Source: Oehlia diaphana (Eukaryota > Glomeromycota > Glomeromycetes > Glomerales > Glomeraceae). From it: a stretch of 38,020 nucleotides of DNA. The DNA is taken from assembly GCA_003833135.1 (NCBI GenBank), contig QZLH01000330.1, positions 48,283-86,302 on the forward strand. Reading direction: 5' to 3'. The notes below the pieces were generated by a model. The model saw nothing but the letters and a program-made list of their open reading frames with translations, was not told the DNA's origin and ran no database searches. The position numbers were made by a program, and so were the translations under genes. Below, piece by piece: positions 21,178 to 31,748 of this stretch. How positions within the stretch are numbered: position 1 is the stretch's first letter; each line of letters starts with the position of its first letter.

Positions 21178-22896
21178 ATGGTAGAAACTAGCAACGACTA
21201 CTTGAGCGCTAATACAATTGAACACTCTGCGGACGACACCTCCGTCCGCCCTATTCCACCAGACTCACCTGCTTATCCTTCCTCACTAGATACATCGGCA
21301 CAAGATATTTCATTACCTGTCGACGTTCAACCACAAATGAATATTCCAAGAGGCGCATCTTTCGAGTCTTATCATGATAATCCGAGCATTACTTCTCTTC
21401 ATTCATCAACCCCACTTTTATATACTTCGTTTGAAGGTCCCGATATTCGTGAAGATGAAGAGGATAAGTGTGGTTTAGAAGACGAAGATGATGGATGTCG
21501 TATGGATAGAACCTCCAAAAGATATGCTTCAAAATTATGGATAGCTATAGTAATTTCTCTTTTCTTTTTTGTAATTGAACTTATCGGCGGTTTTATTGCT
21601 GGAAGCTTGGCTTTGTTAAGTGATTCTTTTCATTTGCTAAGCGGTAAGAGATCAACTAATTATTGTAGTTTTGTTGAATATAATATTTGCATAATTAATT
21701 TCTTTCCTTTTAAACAAATCAGATGTAGTTAGTTTCGCAATTTCACTCTTATCTATATATCTTGCGCGAAGACCAGCTACGAAATGTTTGTATAATCAAC
21801 AAATGGAACTAGCATATTTTATTTTTTTTTGATTTCAAATTAATATCTGACCTATAATTCGGTCTAATTTATGACATTAGCACTTTCGTATGGTTACCAT
21901 CGGGCAGAAATTCTAGGTGCTCTTGTATCAATTTTCTTGATTTGGGGCCTTACTGGCTATCTATGTTACGAAGCATATGATCGTATACAACATCCAATAG
22001 ATGTAGATGGAAAAACCATGTGCTTCGTAGCCTCTATAGGGGTTGCAGTAAATATTGTGTAATTAACATTTATAATTATATAAATTTTAACAAAAAAAAA
22101 TATATTGACATCATATTATATTATAGGTTGATGCTTGTTTTAGGACATGATCATGATCATGGTCATGGTCATAGTGGACATAGTCATAGTCATAGTCATG
22201 GGAGTGATCATGGAAATAGTAGTGTTAATGTTCGTGCAGCTTTGCTTCATGTATTGGGAGATTTCTTGTCTTCCTTGGGAGTTTTAATATCATCTATAGT
22301 TATTATGTTGGATGATAGTAAGACTTGGGTCGATCCATTATGTACATTTTTTTTCTCAGCTCTTGTAATGGCCACTACATTTGGTATTTTGAGAAGTGGT
22401 ATAAGAGTTTTGATGGAAGGTTTGTACCGAAAAAAAATATAATTTTTATTTATTAAATATACGTTTTAACTTTTTTCTCTAATCATAGCAACTCCATCTC
22501 ATATTGACGTACATTCTGTAAGAAAAGATTTAAAGGGAATTGAAGGAGTAAAGAATATACATGAATTGCACAGTAATTACCCTAATTTTATGTCCTAATT
22601 TTTGTTTTATGGGAATCAACTTATTAATCATAAACTTTTTCTAATAAAACGTTCAGTCTGGGATTTAACAGTTGGCCGAGTAAGAATTTACTTTGAAGAG
22701 TCTTTAGTTTATTGCTTATCACTAAACTACAATTTTTTCTTTGTAGACAACTCTTACATGCCATTTGGTACTTAATCCATATGATCCAGATGTTTCAGCA
22801 GAGCCATTGGTTCCTGCAACAATTTTATCACAAGCCAGACGGATTTTAAAACAAAAATATGATATATCACATGTTACAATTCAAATTGATTCATAA
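21178..22896 (+). CDS. CDF-family zinc transporter (ZnT/Zrc1-like)
   Basis: Seven exons (21178-21643, 21723-21785, 21881-22058, 22127-22419, 22489-22572, 22657-22679, 22747-22896) join in frame to 418 aa. It belongs to the cation diffusion facilitators, which move Zn(2+) out of the cytosol in exchange for protons. A 115-residue acidic, Ser-rich cytosolic leader precedes six membrane helices: about 120-138, 142-170, 186-206, 224-241, 270-296 and 304-325. Metal site residues are H152xxxD156 in TM2 (FHLLSD) and H277xxxD281 in TM5 (LHVLGD). A His-rich loop between TM4 and TM5 (243-264) carries 11 His in HxH and DHxH runs. The C-terminal ferredoxin-like domain includes IEGVKNIHELHIWDLTVGR. Exon 6 is only 23 nt. 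Fungal relatives act at the vacuole, Golgi or ER; location here is not decided by the sequence. Confidence 0.95.
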
Positions 22897-23174
22897 TGTT
22901 ATTAAATTTAAATATATATAATATATAAGGTAAGTTTCTGTTAGTTAATTTTTGTTTTTCATCTATCTTTGTTAAAAAACGATTACATAAGAATATAATA
23001 TATAAAAATCACGTATTAAATAATAGCATATTTATAATGATGTTCTTTATATTCAGAGAAACATCCGATAAATATAACTTCTTTACCGTACTTTCCATCT
23101 TATTTTATATTATTCAAATTCATATACACAGCATTTCAATTTTTTTTTCTTTTACTGATTATTATTTATGTACA
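22897..23174. other. Convergent intergenic region, zinc transporter / threonine aldolase
   Basis: 278 bp, AT-rich, holding both 3' ends. Nothing else recognised. Confidence 0.5.
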
Positions 23175-24495
23175 TTATAGTTTTTTTAAAAAAATTTTCT
23201 CTTTTATAATATTAGCAACTACATCAATAAATTTTTCAATGGAAATAGGAGGAATTTGATAATGCAAAACTAATCTAGTAGTAGTAGAATTGTCACCAGA
23301 AATAAGAATGTTGTGTGAAGCTAATCTATTAGCTAATTCTCTAGTCGTAATATTAATTGATTTAGTATCAATAAAAATCATATTAGTATGAACAGGAAGA
23401 GTAACATGAATACCTAGATTAAGTAATTCATTAGATAATATTTTAGTTAACAAATGAGATTTTTTTAAATTATCTGGAAAATTGGAAATGATAGCATATT
23501 TAGCGGCGGCAGCTAATGAACCACATTGTCTCCAACCACCCCCGAATAATTTTCTTAAATGTTTGGCAGTTTTAATAAATTCTTTATTACCTACTAGCAC
23601 TGAACCAATTGGTGCACCAATACCTTTTGATAAACATATACTTATTGAATCAAAATTTTCTGTAAACTTTTGTAAAGATAAGCCAGTTTCAGCACATGCA
23701 TTCCATAATCTTGCTCCATCTAAATGCAATTTTATGTTCGTTTTTTTAGCTAATTTAGAAATTTTTTGAATTTCGTTAAGAGGAAAGAGTAAACCATGTA
23801 ATGTATTTTCTAAAGAGATTACACGAGTTGGTGCGTAATGATTATCATCTGTTGTAATTAATTCTGATTCAATTTCGGAACAGGTTAAGAATAATTTGTT
23901 GGATGGTATTAGCGGTGTAACGGAAGCTCGAGAATGATATGCTATTCCCCCGGCTTCGTAATTATAAATATGGGATCTAAAGTCGCATAATACCGAATGT
24001 GGCGGTGTTGATAAATGTGCTCGAATTGCTATTTGGTTGGTCTTAAATGGTGGGAATAGAAATATTTTCAGTTTATACTTAAATAATGATAAATTTTGAA
24101 TGATTTTACCATTGTACCAGATGGCGCAAATAAAGCTGTTTCATGTCCCGTTAATTCGGCTATATAAGTTTCAAGTTCATAAGTAGATTCATCTTCCTAA
24201 TAAAATTATTATTAATATTATTATAATTTCTTAAATTCTATAAGAACTTTCTCCAAGAGTGGACATTTACATTAAATACATCATCACCTCGTGATGCATT
24301 ACGCATAATATCAAACATTTCATCAGTCGGTTTAGTTACTGTATCACTCCGAAAATCATATATTTGATCCGAATTAGATTTAATTTTGATTTTGGAAGGG
24401 GAGGGGTACGTTGAATAAAATCGAAAAGAGTTAGAATGGAAGAGAGAAGAATAAAAAATGTTCGGTATATTTTTACGACGAATTAAACGAGCCAT
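23175..24495 (-). CDS. Threonine aldolase (PLP-dependent), probably mitochondrial
   Basis: Three exons (24495-24271, 24196-24110, 24041-23175) join in frame to 392 aa. It cleaves L-threonine or allo-threonine to glycine and acetaldehyde. Family marks in order: YDFRSDTVTKPTDEMFDIM, GDDVFNEDESTYELE, ETALFAPSGTMTNQIAIRAH, LENTLHGLLFPLNEI, LHLDGARLWNACAETG, and the PLP lysine K243 in SICLSKGIGAPIGSVL. The first 35 residues (MARLIRRKNIPNIFYSSLF, then FRFYSTY) are basic, Ser-rich and free of acidic residues, like a mitochondrial presequence; the yeast enzyme Gly1 is cytosolic, so the targeting is a prediction. For intron 2 there are two possible GT donors; the one after SGTM keeps the family alignment. 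Confidence 0.95.
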
Positions 24496-24952
24496 GCCTT
24501 AAAGAATAGATTAAAATCAGGAAAATATATCTGAACGTGATTTACTGCGCCGATATCTTAGTATCAGATATTCTGATAAGCATTATACCTTCCAAGATGA
24601 TGAAATGATGATGGGCTATGATTTGAACGTGAATTTCATGACATAAAGTTTAACTCGTGCAATTCCTAATTTTAGTATAAACTAATATGTAAATCTCCAA
24701 TTAAAGTAAATTAAAGTTAATAGTTATCCCACGCTTTCAGTGTAAGATACGCTTACTATAAAATAACTTCGAAAATCTAAAAACGCCTTTTCTTTCATTC
24801 TTTTCAATTCTTTTTATATACGCCCACGTACATTAATTTGTATCCATTTTAACTTATTTGTATATCTATATCCCAATTTTTTTTATATATAAATAGTTAC
24901 GTTAAGCTTTAATTAAGAACAAACTCTTTTTCTTACTTTCCAATTAACTAAA
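24496..24952. promoter_or_regulatory. Shared upstream region, threonine aldolase / branching enzyme
   Basis: 457 bp between divergent starts. A TATA-box candidate TATATAAATA lies at 24886-24895, about 60 bp before the branching-enzyme ATG, followed by a pyrimidine-rich leader (CTCTTTTTCTTACTTTCC). No matching element is clear on the aldolase side. Confidence 0.55.
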
Positions 24953-27874
24953 ATGTCCCCTACAGAAATGATAAGTCAAGAAAATTATGAGCCTGGTATT
25001 TGTAAAATTGATCCTTGGTTAAAACCTTTTGCTCCCGCAATTAAACGCAGGTTTGTGTAAATTCATTTAATTCCTTGACTATAATTATATTTTAATTTAA
25101 AAAAAAAATATTTGAAATAGACTTGAATCATATAAAAAATGGGTAAAAGAAATCAACCAAAATGAAGGTGGTTATGATAAATTTTCGCGTGGGTACGAAC
25201 GTTTCGGTCTCAATGTACTACCAAATGGCGACATTATATACCGCGAATGGGCACCTAATGCCGTTTCTGCTAGTTTGATTGGCGAATTTAGTGAGTTTAT
25301 ATTTAATTTAAGTACATAACAACATCCTATATTAAGTTTAGTTTTGTTTCAGATGGTTGGGATAGGTCTAAACATCCAATGAAGAAGGATTCTTTTGGTG
25401 TTTGGGAAATTCATATCCCTGCCAAAAATGGTACTCCTACTATTCCTCACAATTCTAAAATAAAAGTAAGTATATTGTATCCGATCATTCTCAATGAAAT
25501 TTTGTTAAATAATCATCTTTCTATAAATAGATCTCCATGACTACATCAGAAGGCGAATGTATCGATCGTCTACCAGCCTGGATAAAACGAGTTACACAAG
25601 ATTTAAATGTAAGTCTTGCATATGATGCCATCTTTTGGAACCCACCTCAAAAATATCAATGGAAAAATAACTCCCCAAAAAAACCAACAAGTTTAAGAAT
25701 TTATGAAGCCCATGGTACGTAGTTAACCTGCTATACTCATTCGTAAATCTTTTGGAATTTAACACACTTTTTGTTTTAGTTGGAATTTCTACAAATGAAG
25801 GGCGTGTTGGAACTTATAATGAATTCACGGATAACGTGTTGAAGCGTATCAAAGACCTGGGTTATAATGCTATTCAATTGATGGCTATCATGGAACATGC
25901 ATATTATGCATCCTTCGGATATCAAGTGACAAGTTTCTTTGGTGTATCCAGTCGTTACGGTAAAAATCATATATTAATAATCGACATTTAGTGCCTTCAT
26001 AAATATTGACGACTTCTTTGATATCAGGTACGCCTGAAGAGTTGATGCGACTCATTGATACTGCCCATGGCATGGGTTTGTATGTGCTATTAGACGTTGT
26101 TCATTCTCATGCATGCAAGAACGTGCTAGATGGGTTGAACATGTTTGACGGGTCGGATCATTGTTACTTCCATGAAGGAGGAAAAGGCCGGCATGACCTT
26201 TGGGATAGGTAATAACCCGTTGGCTATTTTTCTAACTATTCTTACTATCTTTAAATGCTCAACAATACTTCATTTGATTTACTAGTCGATTGTTCAATTA
26301 TGGTCATTGGGAAGTACTTCGATTTTTACTTTCAAATCTTCGCTTCTTTATGGAAGAATATAGATTTGATGGATTTAGATTTGATGGAGTCACTAGTATG
26401 ATGTATCATCATCATGGCATCGGGACGGGATTTTCCGGTGGTTATCACGAATATTTTGGCGATACTGTGGACGAAGAAGGAGTCGTTTATTTAATGTTGG
26501 TGAGTTGTATTTTCTTTCTTTTTTTTTTAAAAAAAAAAATTTGTATTCTTGAAAGTTTAAAATTTTTTAATCAATATCTTAAATTTAATAGGCAAATGAC
26601 ATGCTTCACAAGCTTTATCCCCGTATAATTACAGTCTCAGAAGGTTAGAAAAATTTTTTCCCATTTAATAATTGATAGAAAAATATTAAATCGTAATTTT
26701 CCTCAGACGTGTCTGGAATGCCTGGTCTCTGTCTACCAGTAGAAGAGGGAGGTATTGGCTTTGATTACCGATTAGCCATGGCCATTCCCGATATGTGGAT
26801 TAAATTATTGAAAGAGCAACGTGATGATGATTGGGACATGGGTAATATTTGTTGGACATTGACTAACAGAAGACATATGGTACGCATTTAAAGAAGTTAA
26901 TAACGCAGAATTTTGAAGTTTGTTAACAAATTTATTTGTATCGTGGAATGTTCATAGGAAAAAACTATTGCCTACGCTGAATCTCACGATCAAGCTCTTG
27001 TAGGCGACAAAACACTTGCCTTCTGGTTAATGGACAAGGAAATGTACACGCATATGTCGGACATGACTCCACTTACTCCAATCATTGATCGTGGTTTAGC
27101 CTTACATAAAATGATTCGGTATATATTATTGGTCCGATAATAAATCCTCCTAATATTTTTCTTTTTCTTTTCTTCTTTTTAAATAAAGTAATCTTCAATT
27201 ATTAGATTGCTTACACATGGCCTTGGCGGTGAAGGTTATCTAAACTTTGAAGGAAATGAATTTGGACATCCGGAATGGTTGGACTTTCCCAGAGCTGGAA
27301 ACAATAATTCGTTCCATTATGCTAGAAGACAATGGAATGTAGTAGACGATGATTTGTTAAGATATAAATATTTAAATGAGTTTGATAAAGCAATGCAACA
27401 TTTAGAGGAACAATATGGATGGTTAAGTTCGCCACAGGTAAATTAAGTTTATTATTTCCTTTTTTGATATGGGTGATTTTTTACTTATACAATTTCATTC
27501 TCGAAAAGGCATATATTTCTCTAAAACATAATGAAAACAAATTAATAGCCTTTGAGAGAGGAAATTTACTTTGGATTTTTAATTTCCACCCAACTCAATC
27601 TTTTGCTGATTATAAAATTGGAACTGAATGGGCAGGAAAGTATTCGATTGCCCTTAATACTGATCGCAAGATATTTGGGGGTCATGATAGGATTGATGAA
27701 AGTATATCATATCATTCACAACCACATGAATGGGACGGAAGAAAGAATTATATTCAGGTAAAGGCTTAATTGCTTATTCTCTTATTGATGTTACAACATC
27801 TTAGCAATTAACATATTTGTTTATTACAGGTATATATTCCGTGTAGAGTTGCTCTCGTTTTGTCTCATTGTTAA
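24953..27874 (+). CDS. GLC3/GBE1: 1,4-alpha-glucan (glycogen) branching enzyme
   Basis: Thirteen exons (24953-25050, 25121-25290, 25353-25465, 25531-25714, 25780-25959, 26028-26208, 26286-26499, 26592-26643, 26707-26879, 26958-27118, 27206-27437, 27509-27757, 27830-27874) join in frame to 683 aa, about the eukaryotic length of 700. It cuts alpha-1,4 chains and rejoins them as alpha-1,6 branches in glycogen. A CBM48 module ([28 protein letters not shown]) is followed by the GH13 barrel: [41 protein letters not shown], the nucleophile D342 in [11 protein letters not shown], the acid/base E397 in TVSEDVSGMPG, D466 in [11 protein letters not shown], and [13 protein letters not shown]. The C-terminal beta domain ends [13 protein letters not shown]. 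All catalytic residues are present. Confidence 0.97.
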
Positions 27875-28174
27875 ATAATGAAATTTATGCGATAGGATTA
27901 TTTTTTGATGGGTTATGTCAAACCTCCTAATCAAAAATTATTAAATTATTAAAATAAAACTTCAGAACATATATTTAAGAATTTTGCTAAATTTAAACCG
28001 GATCCTTTACTGTGAGACCTATAACCAGTGACTATATTAGCATTTTGCACCAGAAAAATTCTATTTTCACAATATTATCATCCTCTATTCCAATTGAGAA
28101 AAAGATAAAACAATAGTAATATTCAAAAACTTACGATTATTTTTTTTGTTCAAAATTGAAAAAGTATTTATCAA
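27875..28174. other. Convergent intergenic region, branching enzyme / RPF1
   Basis: 300 bp holding both 3' ends, AT-rich, with AATAAA-like strings near 27954. Nothing else recognised. Confidence 0.5.
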
Positions 28175-29423
28175 TTATAAGAAAAATCGTCGTCTACTCG
28201 TTTCCAGATCCGGCTATTTAAAGAATCCAATTAAACAATTAAACATTTATATAAACAAATAAAATCCATTATGATAAATGCACACCTTAAACATCCATTC
28301 ATATTCCCCATCTTTATCAAAGGCTCCTCTTTGTAACCATTTAAGTTTTAACGTAAATCTCGGACCAATTTCTTGTAACTCAGCTTTATCCTTACTCTTA
28401 AATACGTATCTAAATATGAAATTCATTTTTTTTTTATAAAAAAAAAATATTCTATAAATCATAGTTTTATTTCAATAATATTACCTATGTCGCCTAAAAA
28501 ATATGAAATCCCTTTGATTATGAAAAGTGGCAACCTGTCTTCCTTGAAATTCCGGTACATGAGGGAATAATGCTTGAAGCCACCTTCCAATTGTATGACC
28601 TAATCTCGTATTAAAATTGTTTAAAATAAGCTCAGGCTTATGACATGAAGATCTTCCATGGCCCTATAATAAATTAAAGTTAATATATTGATGCAAAGAC
28701 GGTATTTACGAATTGATTTCATACTTGAATTTCGTGATTAAGCTTTATACTTGTTAATTTAAAGTATGCTGTAGGCCCATCTGGCAAATGTATCAAAGTA
28801 ATAGCATCTAATCGAAAAATCGTTAATTATTACGTAGTATTTCTTTTAAAAAAGAAAAGTTTCATTTGAAATAATAGAATGCTTACATGGAACTTTCTTA
28901 TCCTCGTTAACAACTAGGACATCTGTATAGTCTCTATTCGTACAAAATCCAATAATTTGTTTGATAGAAAATTTACTTCCCCTTTTAACAAATTGACTAT
29001 TTGGAAATATATCAATCAATTCAGAAGCAAATTCATATGCAAATTTTGACGGTCTTTTACTAGTAGTAATAAGCATCTTTGGTGATATTCCTTTGAAATA
29101 TGAAGAAAATTCATCTGACGCTTCGTCTTCAAATACTTCAGTATCTTCAGCATCTACTATTGTCTCATCAAATTCTCGTGTATTTTCAAGCGTTTTAGGA
29201 ACATTCTTAGCTAAGCGTTCCTAAAAATCAAATTAAGGTTAAAATGAAACTTTGTATATAGAGTTGAAAGGCATACCTCTTTTTTGGATGGATCTTCTGC
29301 TTCCTCTTTTCGCCTTTGAAGTCTAAGCTCCAATTTTCGGCGATTTTTCTCTTGTTGTTGTCTAGCATGGACTTCTTCTCTCTTAATTTTATTTTTAATT
29401 TGTGATGGAAGTATTGAATTCAT
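28175..29423 (-). CDS. RPF1: Ribosome production factor 1 (Brix domain)
   Basis: Six exons on the minus strand (29423-29277, 29220-28887, 28807-28725, 28663-28485, 28409-28286, 28213-28175) join in frame to 301 aa. RPF1 is a nucleolar Brix protein needed for maturation of large-subunit pre-rRNA. The N-terminal 55 residues are a basic coiled coil ([20 protein letters not shown]). The [16 protein letters not shown] linker and DEFSSYF precede the Brix domain (about 97-280), with [80 protein letters not shown] and [21 protein letters not shown]. It ends with the family-typical ETSRRRFFL. The split of the last exon was fixed by that ending. Divergent from the peroxygenase gene. Confidence 0.96.
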
Positions 29424-29619
29424 TTTTGATGAATTTTTGATAAAAAAAAAATGATCGCAAAAAATCAGACGTGCGTACGGAAGATCTTAATATCCGACGG
29501 ATATCCAGATAACGGTGTAATTTGTATAGTGAATCTATTGCTATATATAAAGTAAAGAATATTTATCGAAAATTCAATCAGATGCATTGTGCAAAATATT
29601 ACGTCATCAATAGTATTGC

Positions 29620-30012
29620 TAAATTTAGGGGTAGGCTATAGCGGGGGTGAAGAATTGTGGCGCCACTACAGGATTCCCGGCTTAGCCCCAGGATTCCCGA
29701 GTGGCAAAAATTATCTTTTTGACCCTGTACGACATCCTTTTTTGACCCTCCTATATGTAATACAGTATATGCGGGTCAAAAAAATAAGACGAGGAGGGTC
29801 AAAAAGGTAATTTTTGCCGAGTGGCTCCACAGGAAATCTTTTTGCCGCGGCTGAGCTTAAGGGTGGCGTAGGAACGTGGTCCTTCGTGGCTGTGTGGCTC
29901 GTGCGGACACTCGCCACTTCCACGAAGGTGGCGGCTTTAGGATTTTCCGCGTTGCGCGCCGAGAATCCTGGTGGTGCAAATCACTCCCCTGCCATAGCCT
30001 ACCCTAAATTTA
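29620..30012. mobile_element. GC-rich inverted-repeat element carrying a nested MITE
   Basis: The ends are inverted: TAAATTTAGGGGTAGGCTAT on the left and, read on the minus strand, TAAATTTAGGGTAGGCTAT on the right. Homology goes on through GCGGGGGTGA-like and CAGGATTC-like strings, giving long imperfect arms. TA at both extremes (29620-29621, 30011-30012) may be a target duplication. The base composition is far richer in G+C than any surrounding DNA, apart from the small AT-richer insert at 29705-29816. No transposase. Short frames on both strands within it are not genes. Confidence 0.85.
29697..29824. mobile_element. 112-bp MITE nested in the GC-rich element
   Basis: Element 29705-29816 has inverted ends CAAAAATTATCTTTTTGACC and, on the minus strand, CAAAAATTACCTTTTTGACC. 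It is flanked by a perfect 8-bp repeat CCGAGTGG (29697-29704 and 29817-29824). CA..TG ends with an 8-bp duplication suggest a hAT-type mover. It is the younger of the two insertions because it interrupts the host element. Confidence 0.9.
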
Positions 30013-30068
30013 GGTATAAATAACTTCTAATTTTGGATGCTAAATTAATTCTTTTATTTCTTTCAAAT

Positions 30069-30870
30069 ATGTCTCATCCTGAATATAGACCTCCTGGTGA
30101 AAATGACGTAAGGTCACCTTGTCCTGCCCTTAACTGTTTGGCTAATCATGGTTTCCTGTAAGTTTATTATATGATTTTATATATACACACACATGTAAAT
30201 ATTTTATTCTTTTTCTATAGTCCAAGAAGTGGAAAAGATTTCTCCATGTCCGAATTAATTGAAGCTCTTAATAAAGGTTTTAATACTAGCAGAGCTTTTG
30301 CTTCAGTACAAACGCTTGGCGCTTTTACTATGTATGGAAAATTATTTCAAAAAATGTATGAAATTTCTTATATTGATAAAAAATTATATTTTTCAATTAC
30401 ACTTAAAAATGATTTAATTTTAAAACAGGTCTTTAAGTGATCTTCAAAGACATGGCATTCTCGAACACGACGCGTCTTTATCTCGTCAAGATGCCGCGAT
30501 TGGCGATCATGTAAATGTCGATAAGGCTTTAGTAGATTTATTATTAACATATAAAGTTGGTGAAAAAATTAATATTGAATCACTCGCAAAACTACACCAT
30601 GTACGATACACAGACTCCAAAGAACGTAATAAAGATTTTTATTATGGTTGGAGGCAACAATCTTTGTCATTCGGTGAATCGTCTTTATTATTATGCGTTA
30701 TTGGTGGAGCAACAAATAAAGAAGTTGATGCCAAAGTTGCTGAAATTTTTTTTAAAGAAGAAAGACTTGCTGATGAATGGAAATCATCTGAGACCCCTAT
30801 TGGATTATTTGAAATACTTAATTACCAAAAAGAAATTGAGAAAAAAGCCGAAGAAGTAAGGCCAAAATAA
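30069..30870 (+). CDS. Short heme-thiolate peroxygenase (UPO/chloroperoxidase family)
   Basis: Three exons (30069-30157, 30221-30331, 30429-30870) join in frame to 213 aa. These enzymes use H2O2 to oxygenate or halogenate organic substrates, with heme held by a cysteine thiolate. Marks: SPCPALNCLANHGFLPRSGK (16-35), in which C18 of the PCP motif is the heme ligand; EHDASLSRQD (79-88), the metal-binding EHD-S signature; and FGESSLLL further on, whose Glu is a candidate acid-base residue. It has no signal peptide or transmembrane segment, so it should be intracellular, unlike secreted basidiomycete enzymes, and is of the short type. The C-terminus is Lys/Glu-rich (KEIEKKAEEVRPK). Family call is firm; the substrate cannot be told. 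Confidence 0.93.
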
Positions 30871-31033
30871 AATTTCTTCAGTTATACGTGCCTTACTTAT
30901 AATATTTCAATATTTTATACTGAAAAATATATTAAAAAATTATATCCAAACGAGTATTTTTATTTATAACTGCCACACTCCGAATTATCATTTTTACAAC
31001 TTAATAAACAAATAAAGTTCTTAAGCCCATAAT

Positions 31034-31525
31034 CTATTCAACTTTGTTTTTTCCTTCTTTTTCTAATCCAAAGAATTCCTTTAGACATCCAATGACAAGA
31101 TCATGATCTTCCGTATGTATCAATCCACTAACAGTAATTGATCCTACGACACCAACACCTTTAACAATCAATGGAAAAGCACCACCTTGTGCCACGTATT
31201 CCTTTTCATCAACAAAATATATTTCTCCTTTTTGCTGGCTTAAATATTCTCCTACATAAAGAGAAGAATGACGGAATTCACTAACGACATTACTTTTTTT
31301 CCTTGCCAATTCTACATCTGCTGGTGATGTTCCAGGCATAGAATAGTGAAATAAAAGATGTCCATTAAGTTTAATAGAAATTACTACAGGAATTCCTTTT
31401 TGTTGAGCAGTTTTGATAACCAAAAGACCCAGTTCTAATGCAATTGTTGAATCAAAAGCAAGAAATTGGAAGTCTTGTTCTTGTTGTAAAAGTTGTGCCG
31501 CCGTTTGAAGATCTGAAGCGGCCAT
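31034..31525 (-). CDS. UPF0303 / HbpS-like (DUF336) protein
   Basis: Single exon, 163 aa. It matches the UPF0303 branch of the GlcG/HbpS fold: TIALELGLLVIKTAQQKGIP, the ISIKLNGHLLFHYSMPG strand pair (a conserved H-Y-MPGT feature of the family), ELARKKSNVVSEFRHSSLY, and VAQGGAFPLIVKGVGVVGSI with SGLIHTEDHDLVIGCL. The yeast member is YBR137W, which has been linked to the GET tail-anchor pathway; bacterial relatives (HbpS) can bind heme. The biochemical function is not settled. The gene is convergent with the heme peroxygenase (163 bp) and divergent from the glutaredoxin-like gene (223 bp). It has no introns. Confidence 0.9.
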   Translation of the reverse strand: MAASDLQTAAQLLQQEQDFQFLAFDSTIALELGLLVIKTAQQKGIPVVISIKLNGHLLFHYSMPGTSPADVELARKKSNVVSEFRHSSLYVGEYLSQQKGEIYFVDEKEYVAQGGAFPLIVKGVGVVGSITVSGLIHTEDHDLVIGCLKEFFGLEKEGKNKVE

Positions 31526-31748
31526 TTGCTATTATTTTCGAATAAAAACCAATAAATACTCCCAAACATCCACAATCGTTTTTATATTTGGCAACTAAGC
31601 CACTATATGCTGTGTTACGGTTAATTTTATGAAAATTTTATTTTCCCTCTTACAGTATAAACTATTTGTTTTTCGTTTCGAAATTGTCTTGGAACTCGCA
31701 AAATTTATCATCATAATAATTTTCAACCAATATTTTCTCACTTTAACA
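31526..31748. promoter_or_regulatory. Shared upstream region, UPF0303 / glutaredoxin-like gene
   Basis: 223 bp between divergent starts, counting the glutaredoxin-like ATG as 31749. An open frame from 31629 runs into that ATG in the same frame, but its added residues are low-complexity I/F/L and unlikely to be translated. Confidence 0.45.

Larger units (their letters stand above)
29424..30068. promoter_or_regulatory. Shared upstream region, RPF1 / peroxygenase, split by a MITE
   Basis: 645 bp between divergent starts, of which about 393 bp is a GC-rich composite transposon (29620-30012). Without it the spacer would be about 250 bp, like the other divergent pairs. A TATA candidate, TATAAATA (30015-30022), abuts the element and lies 47 bp before the peroxygenase ATG. 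Confidence 0.6.

Noticed and set aside
24108..24117. Alternative donor GTACAATG for intron 2 of threonine aldolase
   Set aside because: It would delete the G-T-M residues of the conserved SGTM motif; the donor a few bases later keeps them in frame.
29589..30023. Four short frames on both strands
   Set aside because: All lie in the GC-rich composite MITE; no start context or domain, and the opposite-strand frames mirror the inverted arms.
31629..31748. Upstream in-frame extension of the glutaredoxin-like gene, possible signal peptide
   Set aside because: The I/F/L-rich text looks like translated promoter DNA; the ATG at 31749 starts the recognisable fold.
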